DNA from: Magnetospirillum sp. 15-1
GTDB taxonomy: Bacteria > Pseudomonadota > Alphaproteobacteria > Rhodospirillales > Magnetospirillaceae
DNA: 64,000 bases
NCBI RefSeq assembly: GCF_900184795.1
Contig: NZ_FXXN01000026.1
Location: 518,284 to 582,283, forward strand
Direction: 5' to 3'
The translations under genes were made by a program, and so were the position numbers. The notes under the pieces were generated by a model, which was given only the letters and a program-made list of their open reading frames with translations, made no database searches and had not been told where the DNA came from. Shown here piece by piece: positions 27,076 to 34,794 of this stretch. Within the stretch, counting starts at the first letter, position 1; every line of letters begins with the position of its first letter.

Positions 27076-29270
27076 AGCGCTTCGGTTTCGGCCAAAGCCG
27101 TGTCCGCGTCGAGGATCAGCGTTTCCTTACCGGGCGGGGCCGCTATACCGACGACCTCAATCTGACCGGTCAGTCATACGGCATGGTGGTGCGCTCGCTG
27201 CTGCCCCATGCCGATATCGCGGTGGAGGCCGAGGCGGCGCGGGCCATGCCCGGCGTGCTGCTGGTGCTCACCAGCGCCGAGATGGCGGAACAGGGCGTCG
27301 GCCCCATGGTCTGCGGCTTCCTGCCGGCCGGCGCTCCGCCGCCGCCGCCGCGGCCCGTCATCGCCGGACCACGGGTCCGCCATGCCGGCGAGCCGGTGGC
27401 CTTCGTGGTGGCCGAAACCCTGGATCAGGCCCGCGACGCCGCCGAGGCGGTGCTGGTGGACTATCATTCCCTGCCCCCCATCGCCGAGGATGCCTTCGTC
27501 TGGGAGATGGGCGACGCGCCCAGGGTGACCGAGGCCTTTGGCCGCGCCGCCCGCGTGGTGGAACTGGACCTGATCAACAACCGCCTGGCCCCCACCGCCA
27601 TGGAGCCGCGCGCCTGTCTGGCCCGGCCGCTGCCCGGCGGACGGCTGGAACTGACCGCCGGCAGCCAGGGGGTGCACGAGATCCGCGACCATCTGGCGCC
27701 GGTGCTGGGCATCACGCCCGAGGCGCTGGACGTCATCACCCCCGACGTGGGCGGCGGCTTCGGCCTGAAGATCAGTCCGTTCCCCGAGCAGGCCATGGCC
27801 CTGGTGGCGGCGCGCATGCTCGACCGGCCGGTCAAGTGGACCGCCGACCGCACCGAAAGCTTCCTGACCGACACCCACGGCCGCGGCCATGTCAGCACCG
27901 GCCGGCTGGCCCTGGATGGCGACGGCCGCTTCCTGGGGCTGCAGGTGGAAACGGTGGCCGATCTCGGCGCCTATATCTCCAATTACGGCGCCTATATCCC
28001 CACCCTGGCCGGCACCGGCATGCTGACCGGGGTCTACGACATTCCCGCCTTTCACGCCCGGGTGCGCTGCATCCACACCAACACCACCCCCACCGACGCC
28101 TATCGCGGCGCCGGGCGGCCCGAGGCCGCCTATCTCATCGAGCGGCTGGTGGAGGCGGCGGCCCGCGACACCGGGCTGTCACCGGTGGAGATCAGGAAGC
28201 GCAACTTCATCCCACCCGATGCCTTCCCCTATGCCAGCGCCGGGCTGCACACGTATGATTCCGGCGAATTCGCCCGGTTGATGGACGTGGCGCTGGAACG
28301 CTCCGCCTGGGCGGAATTCCCGGCACGGCGGGCGGAAAGCGAAGCCAGGGGCAAGCGGCGCGGCATCGGGCTGGCCTATTACATCGAGATCTGCGGCGGC
28401 ACCTCGGGCGAAGACGTCGGCCTGACGCTGACTCCCGACGGCCGCGCCGAAATCCTGGTCGGCACCCAGTCCAGCGGCCAGGGCCACGAAACCGCCTATG
28501 CCCAGATGGTCGCCGCCGAGCTGGGCCTCGATTTCGACCGTATCCGGGTGGTGCAGGGCGACACGCGGCGCATCGCCAATGGCGGCGGCACCGGCGGTTC
28601 GCGCTCGCTGTCGCAGCAGGGCGGCGCCATCGCCTCCGCCGTGGAATCCTTTATCGAGCATCTCCGCCCCTTGGCGGCCAGCCTCCTGCAGGCCGAACGG
28701 GCAGAGTTCGAGGCGGGCCACTACCGGGCGGCGGGCGGCTCGGTCTCCTTCGCCCAGGTGCTGGCCGAGACGGGAGCGCCGCTGGCGGCCAATTTGCGCT
28801 TTCGCCCGCCGGCCTCGACCTTTCCCAACGGCTGCCATGTCTGCGAGGTGGAGGTCGACCCCGAAACCGGCGAGACCGAGATCCTGCGCTACACCATCGT
28901 CGACGACGTGGGCACCGTGCTCAATCCGCTGCTGCTTCGGGGCCAGATCGTCGGCGGCGCCGTCCAGGGCATCGGTCAGGCCCTGCTGGAACACGCCGTG
29001 TATGATCCGGAAAGCTTCCAGCCGCTGACCTCCAGCCTGATCGACTACGCGGTGCCCAGGGCCGCCCATATCCCCGAATTCGATTTCTCCACGGTGGAAA
29101 TCCCCTGCCGCACCCATCCCCTGGGCCTCAAGGGAGCCGGCGAGGCCGGGACCATCGGCGCGGCACCGGCGGTGATCAACGCCCTATGCAACGCCCTGGA
29201 TATCCGCCATATGGACATGCCCGCCACGCCGCTGGCGGTCTGGAACATCCTCAACGGAAAGCTCGAATGA
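27072..29270 (+). CDS. molybdopterin-binding subunit of a xanthine dehydrogenase/CO dehydrogenase-family hydroxylase
   Basis: A 732-residue large subunit of the molybdenum hydroxylase family. Visible features: RFLTGRGRYTDDLNL at the start, GGGFGLKISPFPEQA, AYRGAGRPEAAYLIERL (form II-type loop, not the CO-dehydrogenase Cys loop), GTQSSGQGHETAYAQM, and the catalytic Glu in LKGAGEAGTIGAAPA. The family normally pairs with [2Fe-2S] and FAD subunits, but neither is encoded nearby, so it is an orphan subunit here. The GTG at 27072 overlaps the preceding stop, and its own stop overlaps cysQ. The substrate is unknown. Confidence 0.92.
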   Translation: MKRFGFGQSRVRVEDQRFLTGRGRYTDDLNLTGQSYGMVVRSLLPHADIAVEAEAARAMPGVLLVLTSAEMAEQGVGPMVCGFLPAGAPPPPPRPVIAGPRVRHAGEPVAFVVAETLDQARDAAEAVLVDYHSLPPIAEDAFVWEMGDAPRVTEAFGRAARVVELDLINNRLAPTAMEPRACLARPLPGGRLELTAGSQGVHEIRDHLAPVLGITPEALDVITPDVGGGFGLKISPFPEQAMALVAARMLDRPVKWTADRTESFLTDTHGRGHVSTGRLALDGDGRFLGLQVETVADLGAYISNYGAYIPTLAGTGMLTGVYDIPAFHARVRCIHTNTTPTDAYRGAGRPEAAYLIERLVEAAARDTGLSPVEIRKRNFIPPDAFPYASAGLHTYDSGEFARLMDVALERSAWAEFPARRAESEARGKRRGIGLAYYIEICGGTSGEDVGLTLTPDGRAEILVGTQSSGQGHETAYAQMVAAELGLDFDRIRVVQGDTRRIANGGGTGGSRSLSQQGGAIASAVESFIEHLRPLAASLLQAERAEFEAGHYRAAGGSVSFAQVLAETGAPLAANLRFRPPASTFPNGCHVCEVEVDPETGETEILRYTIVDDVGTVLNPLLLRGQIVGGAVQGIGQALLEHAVYDPESFQPLTSSLIDYAVPRAAHIPEFDFSTVEIPCRTHPLGLKGAGEAGTIGAAPAVINALCNALDIRHMDMPATPLAVWNILNGKLE

Positions 29271-30046
29271 CCCTGCCCGCCGATCTGTCCCCGCTGCTCG
29301 CCCCCTTGGAAGACCTGGCCCGCCGGGCGGGAACGGTGATCATGGAGGTCTACGACAGCGCCGATTTCGCCGTGCGCGACAAGAGCGACGCCTCGCCGGT
29401 CACCGAGGCCGACGAGAAGGCCGAGGCCATCATCCTGCCCGGTCTGGCCGCCCTTACCCCCGGCGTGCCGGTGGTCGCCGAGGAATCCGTGGCCGCCGGA
29501 CGCATCCCCGAGATCGGCGCCGGGCCGTTCTGGCTGGTCGACCCCCTGGACGGCACCAAGGAATTCATCAAGCGCAACGGCGAGTTCACCGTGAATATCG
29601 GCCTGATCAAAGACGGCGTCCCGGTGCTGGGCGTGGTGCTGGCCCCGGCGCGCGGCGAATTGTGGTCGGGCACCGGCGCCTCCGCCTTCAAGGAAGACGC
29701 CCAGGGCCGCCGTCCCATCGCCTGCCGCCCGCTACCCGCCACCGGCGCGGTGGTCCAGACATCGCGCTCGCACCGCAATCCCGAAGCCATGGACACATGG
29801 TTGAAGCAGTTCCCCGGCGCCACCCTGGGCTTCGCCGGCTCGTCGCTGAAATTCTGCCTGGTGGCCGAAGGTACCGCCGACCTCTATCCCCGCTTCGGCC
29901 CCACCTGCGAGTGGGATATCGCGGCGGCCAGCGCCGTGCTGCTGGCGGCGGGCGGCAGCGTCACCACCTTCGACGGCACCCCCATGGCCTATGGCAAGGC
30001 GCCCAAGTTCCTCAATCCCGACTTCATCGCCCGCGGCAAGGCATAA
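29267..30046 (+). CDS. cysQ: 3'(2'),5'-bisphosphate nucleotidase
   Basis: A 259-residue inositol-monophosphatase-superfamily enzyme. Metal-binding motifs are SPVTEADEKAE, EES, WLVDPLDGTKEFIKRNGEFTVNI (DPxDGT) and CEWDIAAASAVL. CysQ removes PAP formed in sulfate assimilation. The ATG overlaps the stop of the molybdenum hydroxylase gene (ATGA at 29267-29270), which suggests an operon starting at the Memo-AMMECR1 gene. Why these three genes are coupled is not clear. Confidence 0.94.
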   Translation: MTLPADLSPLLAPLEDLARRAGTVIMEVYDSADFAVRDKSDASPVTEADEKAEAIILPGLAALTPGVPVVAEESVAAGRIPEIGAGPFWLVDPLDGTKEFIKRNGEFTVNIGLIKDGVPVLGVVLAPARGELWSGTGASAFKEDAQGRRPIACRPLPATGAVVQTSRSHRNPEAMDTWLKQFPGATLGFAGSSLKFCLVAEGTADLYPRFGPTCEWDIAAASAVLLAAGGSVTTFDGTPMAYGKAPKFLNPDFIARGKA

Positions 30047-30129
30047 TTCCCCCGTTACGAGCCATCCCTATAACCATGGTCACAGGGAAAAGACCTTGCT
30101 TTTTTGGCGGATTTGAGCGACTATTTTCG

Positions 30130-30290
30130 GGTGACGGGAGTTCCCGCCACCTAACAGCCGCCGTAATGCACGTACGGTGACTTGGAGATGGTTCACAACC
30201 CAGAGGGGTTGTGGCGGTGCGCGACACCGCCCCTGGGACCGTCCCTGCAAGAGCGTCAGAAAAGGCCGCCGGTTCGTCCGGCGGCCTTCT
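30130..30290 (+). ncRNA. possible structured RNA
   Basis: In the 626-bp gap after cysQ several hairpins follow each other: ggtg.cggga/tcccg.cacc (30130-30153), ccgta/tacgg (30168-30184), cacaaccc/gggttgtg (about 30191-30210), ggcggtg/caccgcc (30211-30229), an acggt/accgt closing pair around the last two, and a strong terminator stem at 30262-30288. This ordered structure without coding potential suggests a small RNA or a leader. It matches no RNA family that I can name. Confidence 0.3.
30262..30288. terminator. strong 11-bp stem-loop terminator
   Basis: aaggccgccgg (30262-30272) pairs perfectly with 30278-30288 around ttcgt. On the minus strand it is followed by a T-run; on the plus strand by ctcgttt. 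It may end transcription from cysQ and the possible RNA upstream. Confidence 0.7.
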
Positions 30291-30672
30291 CGTTTGCGCC
30301 CCCCTTCGAAGGAACCGTACTGATCCCGCACATGCGGGGCAGTCGAATTGGGGCTGGGGGGCAGAAGAGCCGGAAGCGGATAGGCGGGTTTCGGAAAGTG
30401 AGCGGGCAACAGCCGATACCTTGCGGCGCACCACTTCGGCAAAAGCCGACCCAAACCGCCCCCCCCCCCACGAGCTTGCGACTGCGCCATGTTCGGATGA
30501 CGCGGCACAGCGAACCAAGGTGCCCCCGGCGGCGGCGCTGTTGATGAACGTCATAGATATCTCCCTCGGCCCGATCAAACATACCTGGCGCCGAAGCGGC
30601 GTGGAGGCGGCACGGTGCGAGTGCCGGGGGTGGCGCATGGGGATCGGAGCGGTATACCAGGATGAAACGACG
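30291..30672. other. gene-free stretch with an 11-C homopolymer
   Basis: No frame here is convincing. A run of 11 C at 30469-30479 is the only marked feature. Promoter elements for the hemerythrin gene must lie in the right part, but none is clear. Confidence 0.4.
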
Positions 30673-31329
30673 ATGAAACTGATCGACACCCTCCAAGACG
30701 AACACGTGCTGATCGACCAGATGCTGGGGTCCCTTCGCACGTATGTCGGCGGACTCGTCAACGGGACTGCGGACCCGGATGACGGCGGACGCTTCGCCGC
30801 GTTCTTCACCGAGTTCGCGGGTCATTTCCATCACGATCGTGAGGAGGGCGTGTTCTTCGAGGCGCTCGTGACGGAGGCGGAACTGCCGGGCGACCGCGGG
30901 CCATTGTATGCCGTCGCGCACGAGCACGCCGAGATGGGAGGGTGGCTGCGCGAGATGACGCCGTTGCTCGAACAAAGGCCGCAATCCGAGGACGATCGCG
31001 TTCGGCTTGAGGCTCTAGCGATTCGCTACTCGCACGCGCTCTGGCGCCATATCGACGCGGAGAACTCCGTCCTGTACCCGGAGGGGGCCGAGCGGCTTTA
31101 CCGGTGCGGCATTCGCGAGTTGCCGGATCGGCCGATGAACGATGCTGAGGCGGCCGCGCGAGAGGCCGGCGCGGCCCTGCTGCTCCGTTATCCGCCGGTC
31201 GAGGACGTTACCTTCACGCGCGGTGACGGTTGTTTCATGTGCCGAGCCTACGGTGAAACCTGCGACGGCTTCGAGGCCGAGTGGTGGACCGAACTCGAGT
31301 GGGAAGATGAAGGCGACTTAAGCGACTGA
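30673..31329 (+). CDS. hemerythrin HHE-domain protein
   Basis: A 218-residue protein with a hemerythrin cation-binding domain (residues 1-150): DEHVLIDQM, FAGHFHHDREEGVFF, AVAHEHAEM and SHALWRHIDAENSVLYP give the His/Glu ligands of a non-haem di-iron site for O2 or NO. The C-terminal part has a CFMC..C cluster and an acidic tail. The ATG at 30673 is chosen because it starts just before the first helix; longer in-frame starts lack support. It probably senses or scavenges oxygen or NO, or helps repair Fe-S damage, by family knowledge. Confidence 0.85.
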   Translation: MKLIDTLQDEHVLIDQMLGSLRTYVGGLVNGTADPDDGGRFAAFFTEFAGHFHHDREEGVFFEALVTEAELPGDRGPLYAVAHEHAEMGGWLREMTPLLEQRPQSEDDRVRLEALAIRYSHALWRHIDAENSVLYPEGAERLYRCGIRELPDRPMNDAEAAAREAGAALLLRYPPVEDVTFTRGDGCFMCRAYGETCDGFEAEWWTELEWEDEGDLSD

Positions 31330-31412
31330 AAACACCATCCCGGCCGGGAGCCGAGGCGGCGGTCGAGAGCCGCCCGCATGCCTCCATGCAGCCCTTGGCA
31401 CAGAAGTTTATG

Positions 31413-31423
31413 TTGCACTGCAG
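31413..31423. promoter_or_regulatory. possible PhaR-type operator TTGCACTGCAG
   Basis: TGC-N3-GCA symmetry (core 31414-31422) within a wider near-palindrome (ttatgttgc..gcagcataa) in the promoter region of the GNAT gene. It resembles the CTGC-N3-GCAG sites of alphaproteobacterial PHA regulators. The link is weak. Confidence 0.3.
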
Positions 31424-31469
31424 CATAAAAACCCCCATCTCATGGTAAGACCACTTGAAGGAGGTCGCC

Positions 31470-32066
31470 ATGCTGATCCGCAGACTTTACACCCATGAGC
31501 GTGCCGCCTATGCCGCCCACCTGAAGCGCCTGTCGCCCGAAGATCGCCGCCTGCGCTTCGCCCGCTCCGGCGTGGCGGATCAGGTGATCGACGATTATGT
31601 CGCCACCATTGGGGCGGATGACCTGATTCTCGCCGCTTTCGCCGAGGATGAACTGGTGGGGGCCGCCCATGTGGCGCTGACCGGTTCGCTCGCCGAAGTG
31701 GGGGTCAGCGTCGACGAAGGCCACCGCACCGACGGCATCGGCTCCAAGCTGCTGCGCCAGGCGGCGGCGTTTGCCCGCAACCGCCGGGCCGAGAAGCTTT
31801 ACACCCTGTGCCTGTCCGACAACCGTTCCATGGTCGCCCTGGCGCGGCGCAGCGGCATGACGGTGCATTTCGAGGGCGGTGAAGCCGAAGCCTTCCTCGA
31901 ACTGCCGCCGCCCGATACGGTGACGGTGACCGAGGAAATCAGCAGCGGCCTGTTCGCGGTATTCCACGACTGGGCGGAGATGATGGATTCCTACAGCGCC
32001 ATGCTGGTGGAGAACTCGGCCGTCTCGCCGCTGCTGGAAGCGACGGGGCTGGCCAAGACCGCTTGA
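31470..32066 (+). CDS. GNAT-family N-acetyltransferase
   Basis: A 198-residue protein with a GNAT fold: SPEDRRLRFARSG, then DLILAAFAEDELVGAAHVAL (beta strands 2-3), VGVSVDEGHRTDGIGSKLL as the acetyl-CoA-binding Q/R-x-x-G-x-G/A-like loop (here RTDGIG), and DNRSMVALARRSGM. The strong Shine-Dalgarno aaggaggt at 31458-31465 sets the ATG at 31470. The substrate is unknown. N-terminal residues resemble acetyltransferases fused to acyl-CoA synthetases, but this gene is free-standing. Confidence 0.88.
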   Translation: MLIRRLYTHERAAYAAHLKRLSPEDRRLRFARSGVADQVIDDYVATIGADDLILAAFAEDELVGAAHVALTGSLAEVGVSVDEGHRTDGIGSKLLRQAAAFARNRRAEKLYTLCLSDNRSMVALARRSGMTVHFEGGEAEAFLELPPPDTVTVTEEISSGLFAVFHDWAEMMDSYSAMLVENSAVSPLLEATGLAKTA

Positions 32067-32085
32067 CAGCAGGCCCGCACGGGGG

Positions 32086-32109
32086 CAAATTGCGAGTCAT
32101 TCGCATTTG
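32086..32109. promoter_or_regulatory. Fur-box-like palindrome
   Basis: The arms TGCGA (32091-32095) and TCGCA (32101-32105) flank GTCAT within A/T-rich flanks, like Fur-type boxes of the form TGCGAATGATTCGCA. It lies 19 bp before the start of the DUF2325 gene, so iron control of that gene is plausible. Confidence 0.5.
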
Positions 32110-32127
32110 CACTTGAGGAGCCTTTCC

Positions 32128-33363
32128 ATGTGTGAGCAATGCCACCCCGCTTTGGCCGAACCCACGCCGGAAGCCCCCCGCCACCGCGCCCGGCTGTGGG
32201 AAATCGACAACCAGTGGCACTGCACCATCATCGGCACCAGCCTCAGCCTGGGCGAATTGAAAGGTGTGGCGACGCGCTTCAAGGTACAGATGCGCTCGGC
32301 CCGGCCCGGCGCCTACGAAATCCACACCTCCATGATCCATCTGGCCTCGCGGGAGCGGCAGGTTGGCAAGGCGCTGACTAAGCTGCTGGACCGCAAGCAC
32401 GCCGTCGCCATCAACCGCGCCAAACCTCTGGCCGGCGAGGACGCCCTGACCCTCTGGTGGGAGGATGCCCTGACCAGGGGTGACGTGGCCTCCGCCTGCT
32501 GGGCGGTGATGAGCCACCCCGACACCACCGATTCCCTGCGCAACCGGGTGTTCGGCGATATCCACATGCTGTCCCATCAGGTGGGGGCGGCGGCACGGGC
32601 CGATCTGCGCTCCATTCACCAGTTGGAGCGCGAGAAGGCCGATCTGGAGGCCAAAGTGGCGCGCCAGCAGGACCGCCTGAAGGGCGAGATCGGCAGGCGC
32701 AACACCGAAATCCGCGAATTGCGCCAGTTGCTGGACCAGGAGGCCGCCGAGTCCCGCCGCCTCGCCCACGCCGCCGACTCGGCCCGGGAAATGGACCGGC
32801 TGCATCGTGCCCTGGGCGAAGTGCACCACCTGCTGGAAGTGGAAACCGCCTTCCGTCAGGTGGCCGAGGACGAAGCCCGCCGGCTGCAGGCCCAGGCCCG
32901 CGACCGGGATGCGGAGAACGAGCGCCTCCAGCGTGACGTGCGCGATATGCGCGACGAGCTGGCCGCCTCGGAATCCCGTCTGGCCGCCACTCTCGCCCCG
33001 GCGGCGGAGGCGGGCGACGGGCTCGGTGAATGCGACGAGGATTGCGCCCGCCTGGATTTGTGCGGCCGCTGCATCCTGTTCGTCGGCGGCCGCAACCAGC
33101 ACCTGCCCCACTTCCGCCGGCTGGTGGAGGAGGCGGGCGGCACCTTCACCCATCACGACGGCGGCTTCGAGGAGAGCATGGGACGCCTGCACTCCCTGTT
33201 CGGCCGCGCCGACGCCGTGCTGTTCCCGGTGGACAGCGTCAGCCACGGCGCCCACGACGAGGTCAAGCGCCTGTGCCGCCGCTGGGAAAAGCCCTTCGTC
33301 CCGGTCCGCCGCTCGGGCCTGGGCGCCTTCATCCGGGCGCTCTCCACGGTAGCGGAGCAATAG
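32128..33363 (+). CDS. DUF2325-domain protein with central coiled coil
   Basis: A 411-residue protein. The N-terminal ~160 residues begin MCEQCHPALAE and contain WEIDNQWHCTIIGTSLSLGEL. A long coiled coil rich in Glu, Arg and Leu covers about residues 160-300. The C-terminal ~100 residues form a DUF2325 domain (LCGRCILFVGGRNQHLPHFR and ADAVLFPVDSVSHGAH..VKRLCRR). The start at 32128 has gaggag upstream. A Fur-like palindrome overlaps the promoter. The function is unknown; the CxxC pairs suggest metal or redox sensitivity. Confidence 0.85.
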   Translation: MCEQCHPALAEPTPEAPRHRARLWEIDNQWHCTIIGTSLSLGELKGVATRFKVQMRSARPGAYEIHTSMIHLASRERQVGKALTKLLDRKHAVAINRAKPLAGEDALTLWWEDALTRGDVASACWAVMSHPDTTDSLRNRVFGDIHMLSHQVGAAARADLRSIHQLEREKADLEAKVARQQDRLKGEIGRRNTEIRELRQLLDQEAAESRRLAHAADSAREMDRLHRALGEVHHLLEVETAFRQVAEDEARRLQAQARDRDAENERLQRDVRDMRDELAASESRLAATLAPAAEAGDGLGECDEDCARLDLCGRCILFVGGRNQHLPHFRRLVEEAGGTFTHHDGGFEESMGRLHSLFGRADAVLFPVDSVSHGAHDEVKRLCRRWEKPFVPVRRSGLGAFIRALSTVAEQ

Positions 33364-33406
33364 CTCCCCCTTTCCCGGCGGGCGGGGAATGAATTATGGT
33401 CCGGGC

Positions 33407-34378
33407 ATGAGCCCGAACACCTCCGCCTTCATCCTGCCCGCCGAGTCCGCCGCCATCGCCCGCGCCGGGCGGGTGCTGGCCGAGGGCGGGCTGGTGGCCT
33501 TTCCCACCGAGACGGTGTACGGGCTGGGCGGCGACGCCACCTCGGACAGCGCGGTGGCGGCCATCTTCAAGGCCAAGGGCCGCCCCAGCTTCAATCCGCT
33601 GATCGCCCATGTCTGCAGCCTGGAGCAGGCCGCCGCCCTGGTGGAAATCACCGATTCCGCCCATCGCTTGGCCGAACGCTTCTGGCCCGGCCCCCTGACC
33701 ATGGTCCTGAAGCGGCGCGCCGATTCGCCGGTGTCGCTGCTGGCCTCGGCCGGCCTCGATTCCGTGGCGGTGCGCATGCCCGATCATCCGGTGGCCCTGG
33801 CCCTGATCAAGGCGGCCGGCCGCCCCCTGGCGGCACCGTCGGCCAACCGCTCGGGCAAGGTCAGCCCGACCCGCGCCGAGCATGTGGCCCAATGCCTGGA
33901 AGGCCGCATCGCCATGGTGCTGGACGGCGGCCCCTGCCGGGTCGGGGTGGAATCCACCGTCATCGACCTGTCCGAGGACCCGCCCACCCTGCTGCGTCCC
34001 GGCGGCATCACCGCCGAGGAGTTGGAGGCCGTGCTGGGCCGTCCGCTGCGCCGCTCCTCGGAAACGCCCGACGCGCCGCGCTCGCCCGGCCAGTTGGAGA
34101 GCCACTACGCCCCCGCCCTTCCCGTCCGCCTGAACGCCGCCAGGGCGGAGCCGGGCGAGGCGCTGCTGGGCTTCGGCCCCGCCCCCGATTGCGTTCTCAA
34201 CCTGTCGCCCAAGGGCGACCTGTCCGAGGCCGCCGCCCATCTGTTCGCCATGCTGCGCGCCCTGGACCGCCCCGATTACCGGGGCATCGCCGTGATGCCC
34301 ATCCCCGAGCGCGGCCTGGGCCTGGCCATCAACGACCGCCTGAAGCGCGCGGCGGCACCGAGGGACGGACGGAAATGA
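33407..34378 (+). CDS. L-threonylcarbamoyladenylate synthase, Sua5 type
   Basis: A 323-residue protein with an N-terminal YrdC/TsaC domain (GGLVAFPTETVYGLGGDA, KGRPSFNPLIAH, PGPLTMVL, APSANRSGKVSPT) and a C-terminal Sua5 domain (PRSPGQLESHYAP). It makes threonylcarbamoyl-AMP for the t6A37 tRNA modification. An ATG at 33389 could add six residues. The stop TGA overlaps the ATG of the first of four repeated micro-ORFs (ATGA), and its last codons (RDGRK) resemble the repeat end (RDGQK). Confidence 0.94.
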   Translation: MSPNTSAFILPAESAAIARAGRVLAEGGLVAFPTETVYGLGGDATSDSAVAAIFKAKGRPSFNPLIAHVCSLEQAAALVEITDSAHRLAERFWPGPLTMVLKRRADSPVSLLASAGLDSVAVRMPDHPVALALIKAAGRPLAAPSANRSGKVSPTRAEHVAQCLEGRIAMVLDGGPCRVGVESTVIDLSEDPPTLLRPGGITAEELEAVLGRPLRRSSETPDAPRSPGQLESHYAPALPVRLNAARAEPGEALLGFGPAPDCVLNLSPKGDLSEAAAHLFAMLRALDRPDYRGIAVMPIPERGLGLAINDRLKRAAAPRDGRK

Positions 34379-34482
34379 GCGAGGCCCCGCCGAGCGCGGG
34401 AGCGTTGAGCGACCCGGAGCGCAGCGGAGGAGCCAAGGGCGCCAAGGCGCCCGCCCGGCGCCTGAGGGACGGACAGAAATGA
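34375..34482 (+). CDS. micro-ORF copy 1 of 4 (35 aa)
   Basis: 35 codons beginning MSEAPPSAGALSDPERSG and ending ARRLRDGQK, very basic and low in complexity. Its start overlaps the Sua5 stop and its stop overlaps the next copy (ATGA at both ends). Whether it is translated is unknown. Confidence 0.35.
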   Translation: MSEAPPSAGALSDPERSGGAKGAKAPARRLRDGQK

Positions 34483-34586
34483 GCGAGGCCACGCCGAGCG
34501 CAGGAGCGTTGAGCGACCCGGAGCGCAGCGGAGGAGCCAAGGGCGCCAAGGCGCCCGCCCGGCGCCTGAGGGACGGACAGAAATGA
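34479..34586 (+). CDS. micro-ORF copy 2 of 4 (35 aa)
   Basis: Same peptide as its neighbours except for position 5 (MSEATPSAGALS..), with ATGA overlaps on both sides. No good Shine-Dalgarno sequence precedes it, so translation would depend on coupling. Confidence 0.35.
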   Translation: MSEATPSAGALSDPERSGGAKGAKAPARRLRDGQK

Positions 34587-34690
34587 GCGAGGCCACGCCG
34601 AGCGCGGGAGCGTTGAGCGACCCGGAGCGCAGCGGAGGAGCCAAGGGCGCCAAGGCGCCCGCCCGGCGCCTGAGGGACGGACAGAAATGA
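34583..34690 (+). CDS. micro-ORF copy 3 of 4 (35 aa)
   Basis: Identical at the peptide level to copies 2 and 4. It is linked by ATGA overlaps to both neighbours. Confidence 0.35.
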   Translation: MSEATPSAGALSDPERSGGAKGAKAPARRLRDGQK

Positions 34691-34794
34691 GCGAGGCCAC
34701 GCCGAGCGCGGGAGCGTTGAGCGACCCGGAGCGCAGCGGAGGAGCCAAGGGCGCCAAGGCGCCCGCCCGGCGCCTGAGGGACGGACAGAAATGA
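34687..34794 (+). CDS. micro-ORF copy 4 of 4 (35 aa)
   Basis: Last copy. Its stop TGA at 34792-34794 overlaps the ATG of the FAD-linked oxidase gene, so the chain of couplings runs unbroken from Sua5 to the oxidase. Confidence 0.35.
   Translation: MSEATPSAGALSDPERSGGAKGAKAPARRLRDGQK

Larger units (their letters stand above)
34375..34790 (+). repeat. four tandem copies of a 104-bp unit
   Basis: ATGAGCGAGGCC recurs at 34375, 34479, 34583 and 34687, exactly 104 bp apart, and the following gene starts at 34791 in the same phase. Copies are nearly identical (a few substitutions in copies 1 and 2). Because 104 is not a multiple of 3, each unit encodes a separate short ORF rather than one long protein. 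The unit's inner motif gccaagggcgcc..cccggcg resembles intergenic repeats at 45120 and 50965. Confidence 0.95.

Noticed and set aside
30160..30240. Group II intron domain (gcacgtacggt-like stretch)
   Set aside because: Only a short resemblance; no reverse transcriptase frame and no domain V/VI hairpin was found.
30469..30479. Phase-variable poly-C tract
   Set aside because: Eleven C in a row, but no credible reading frame crosses it; it may also be a sequencing-prone site.
34375..34790. CRISPR array
   Set aside because: Units are contiguous 104-bp repeats without unique spacers. The 18-bp repeat at 13051-13165 also lacks spacers and is coding.
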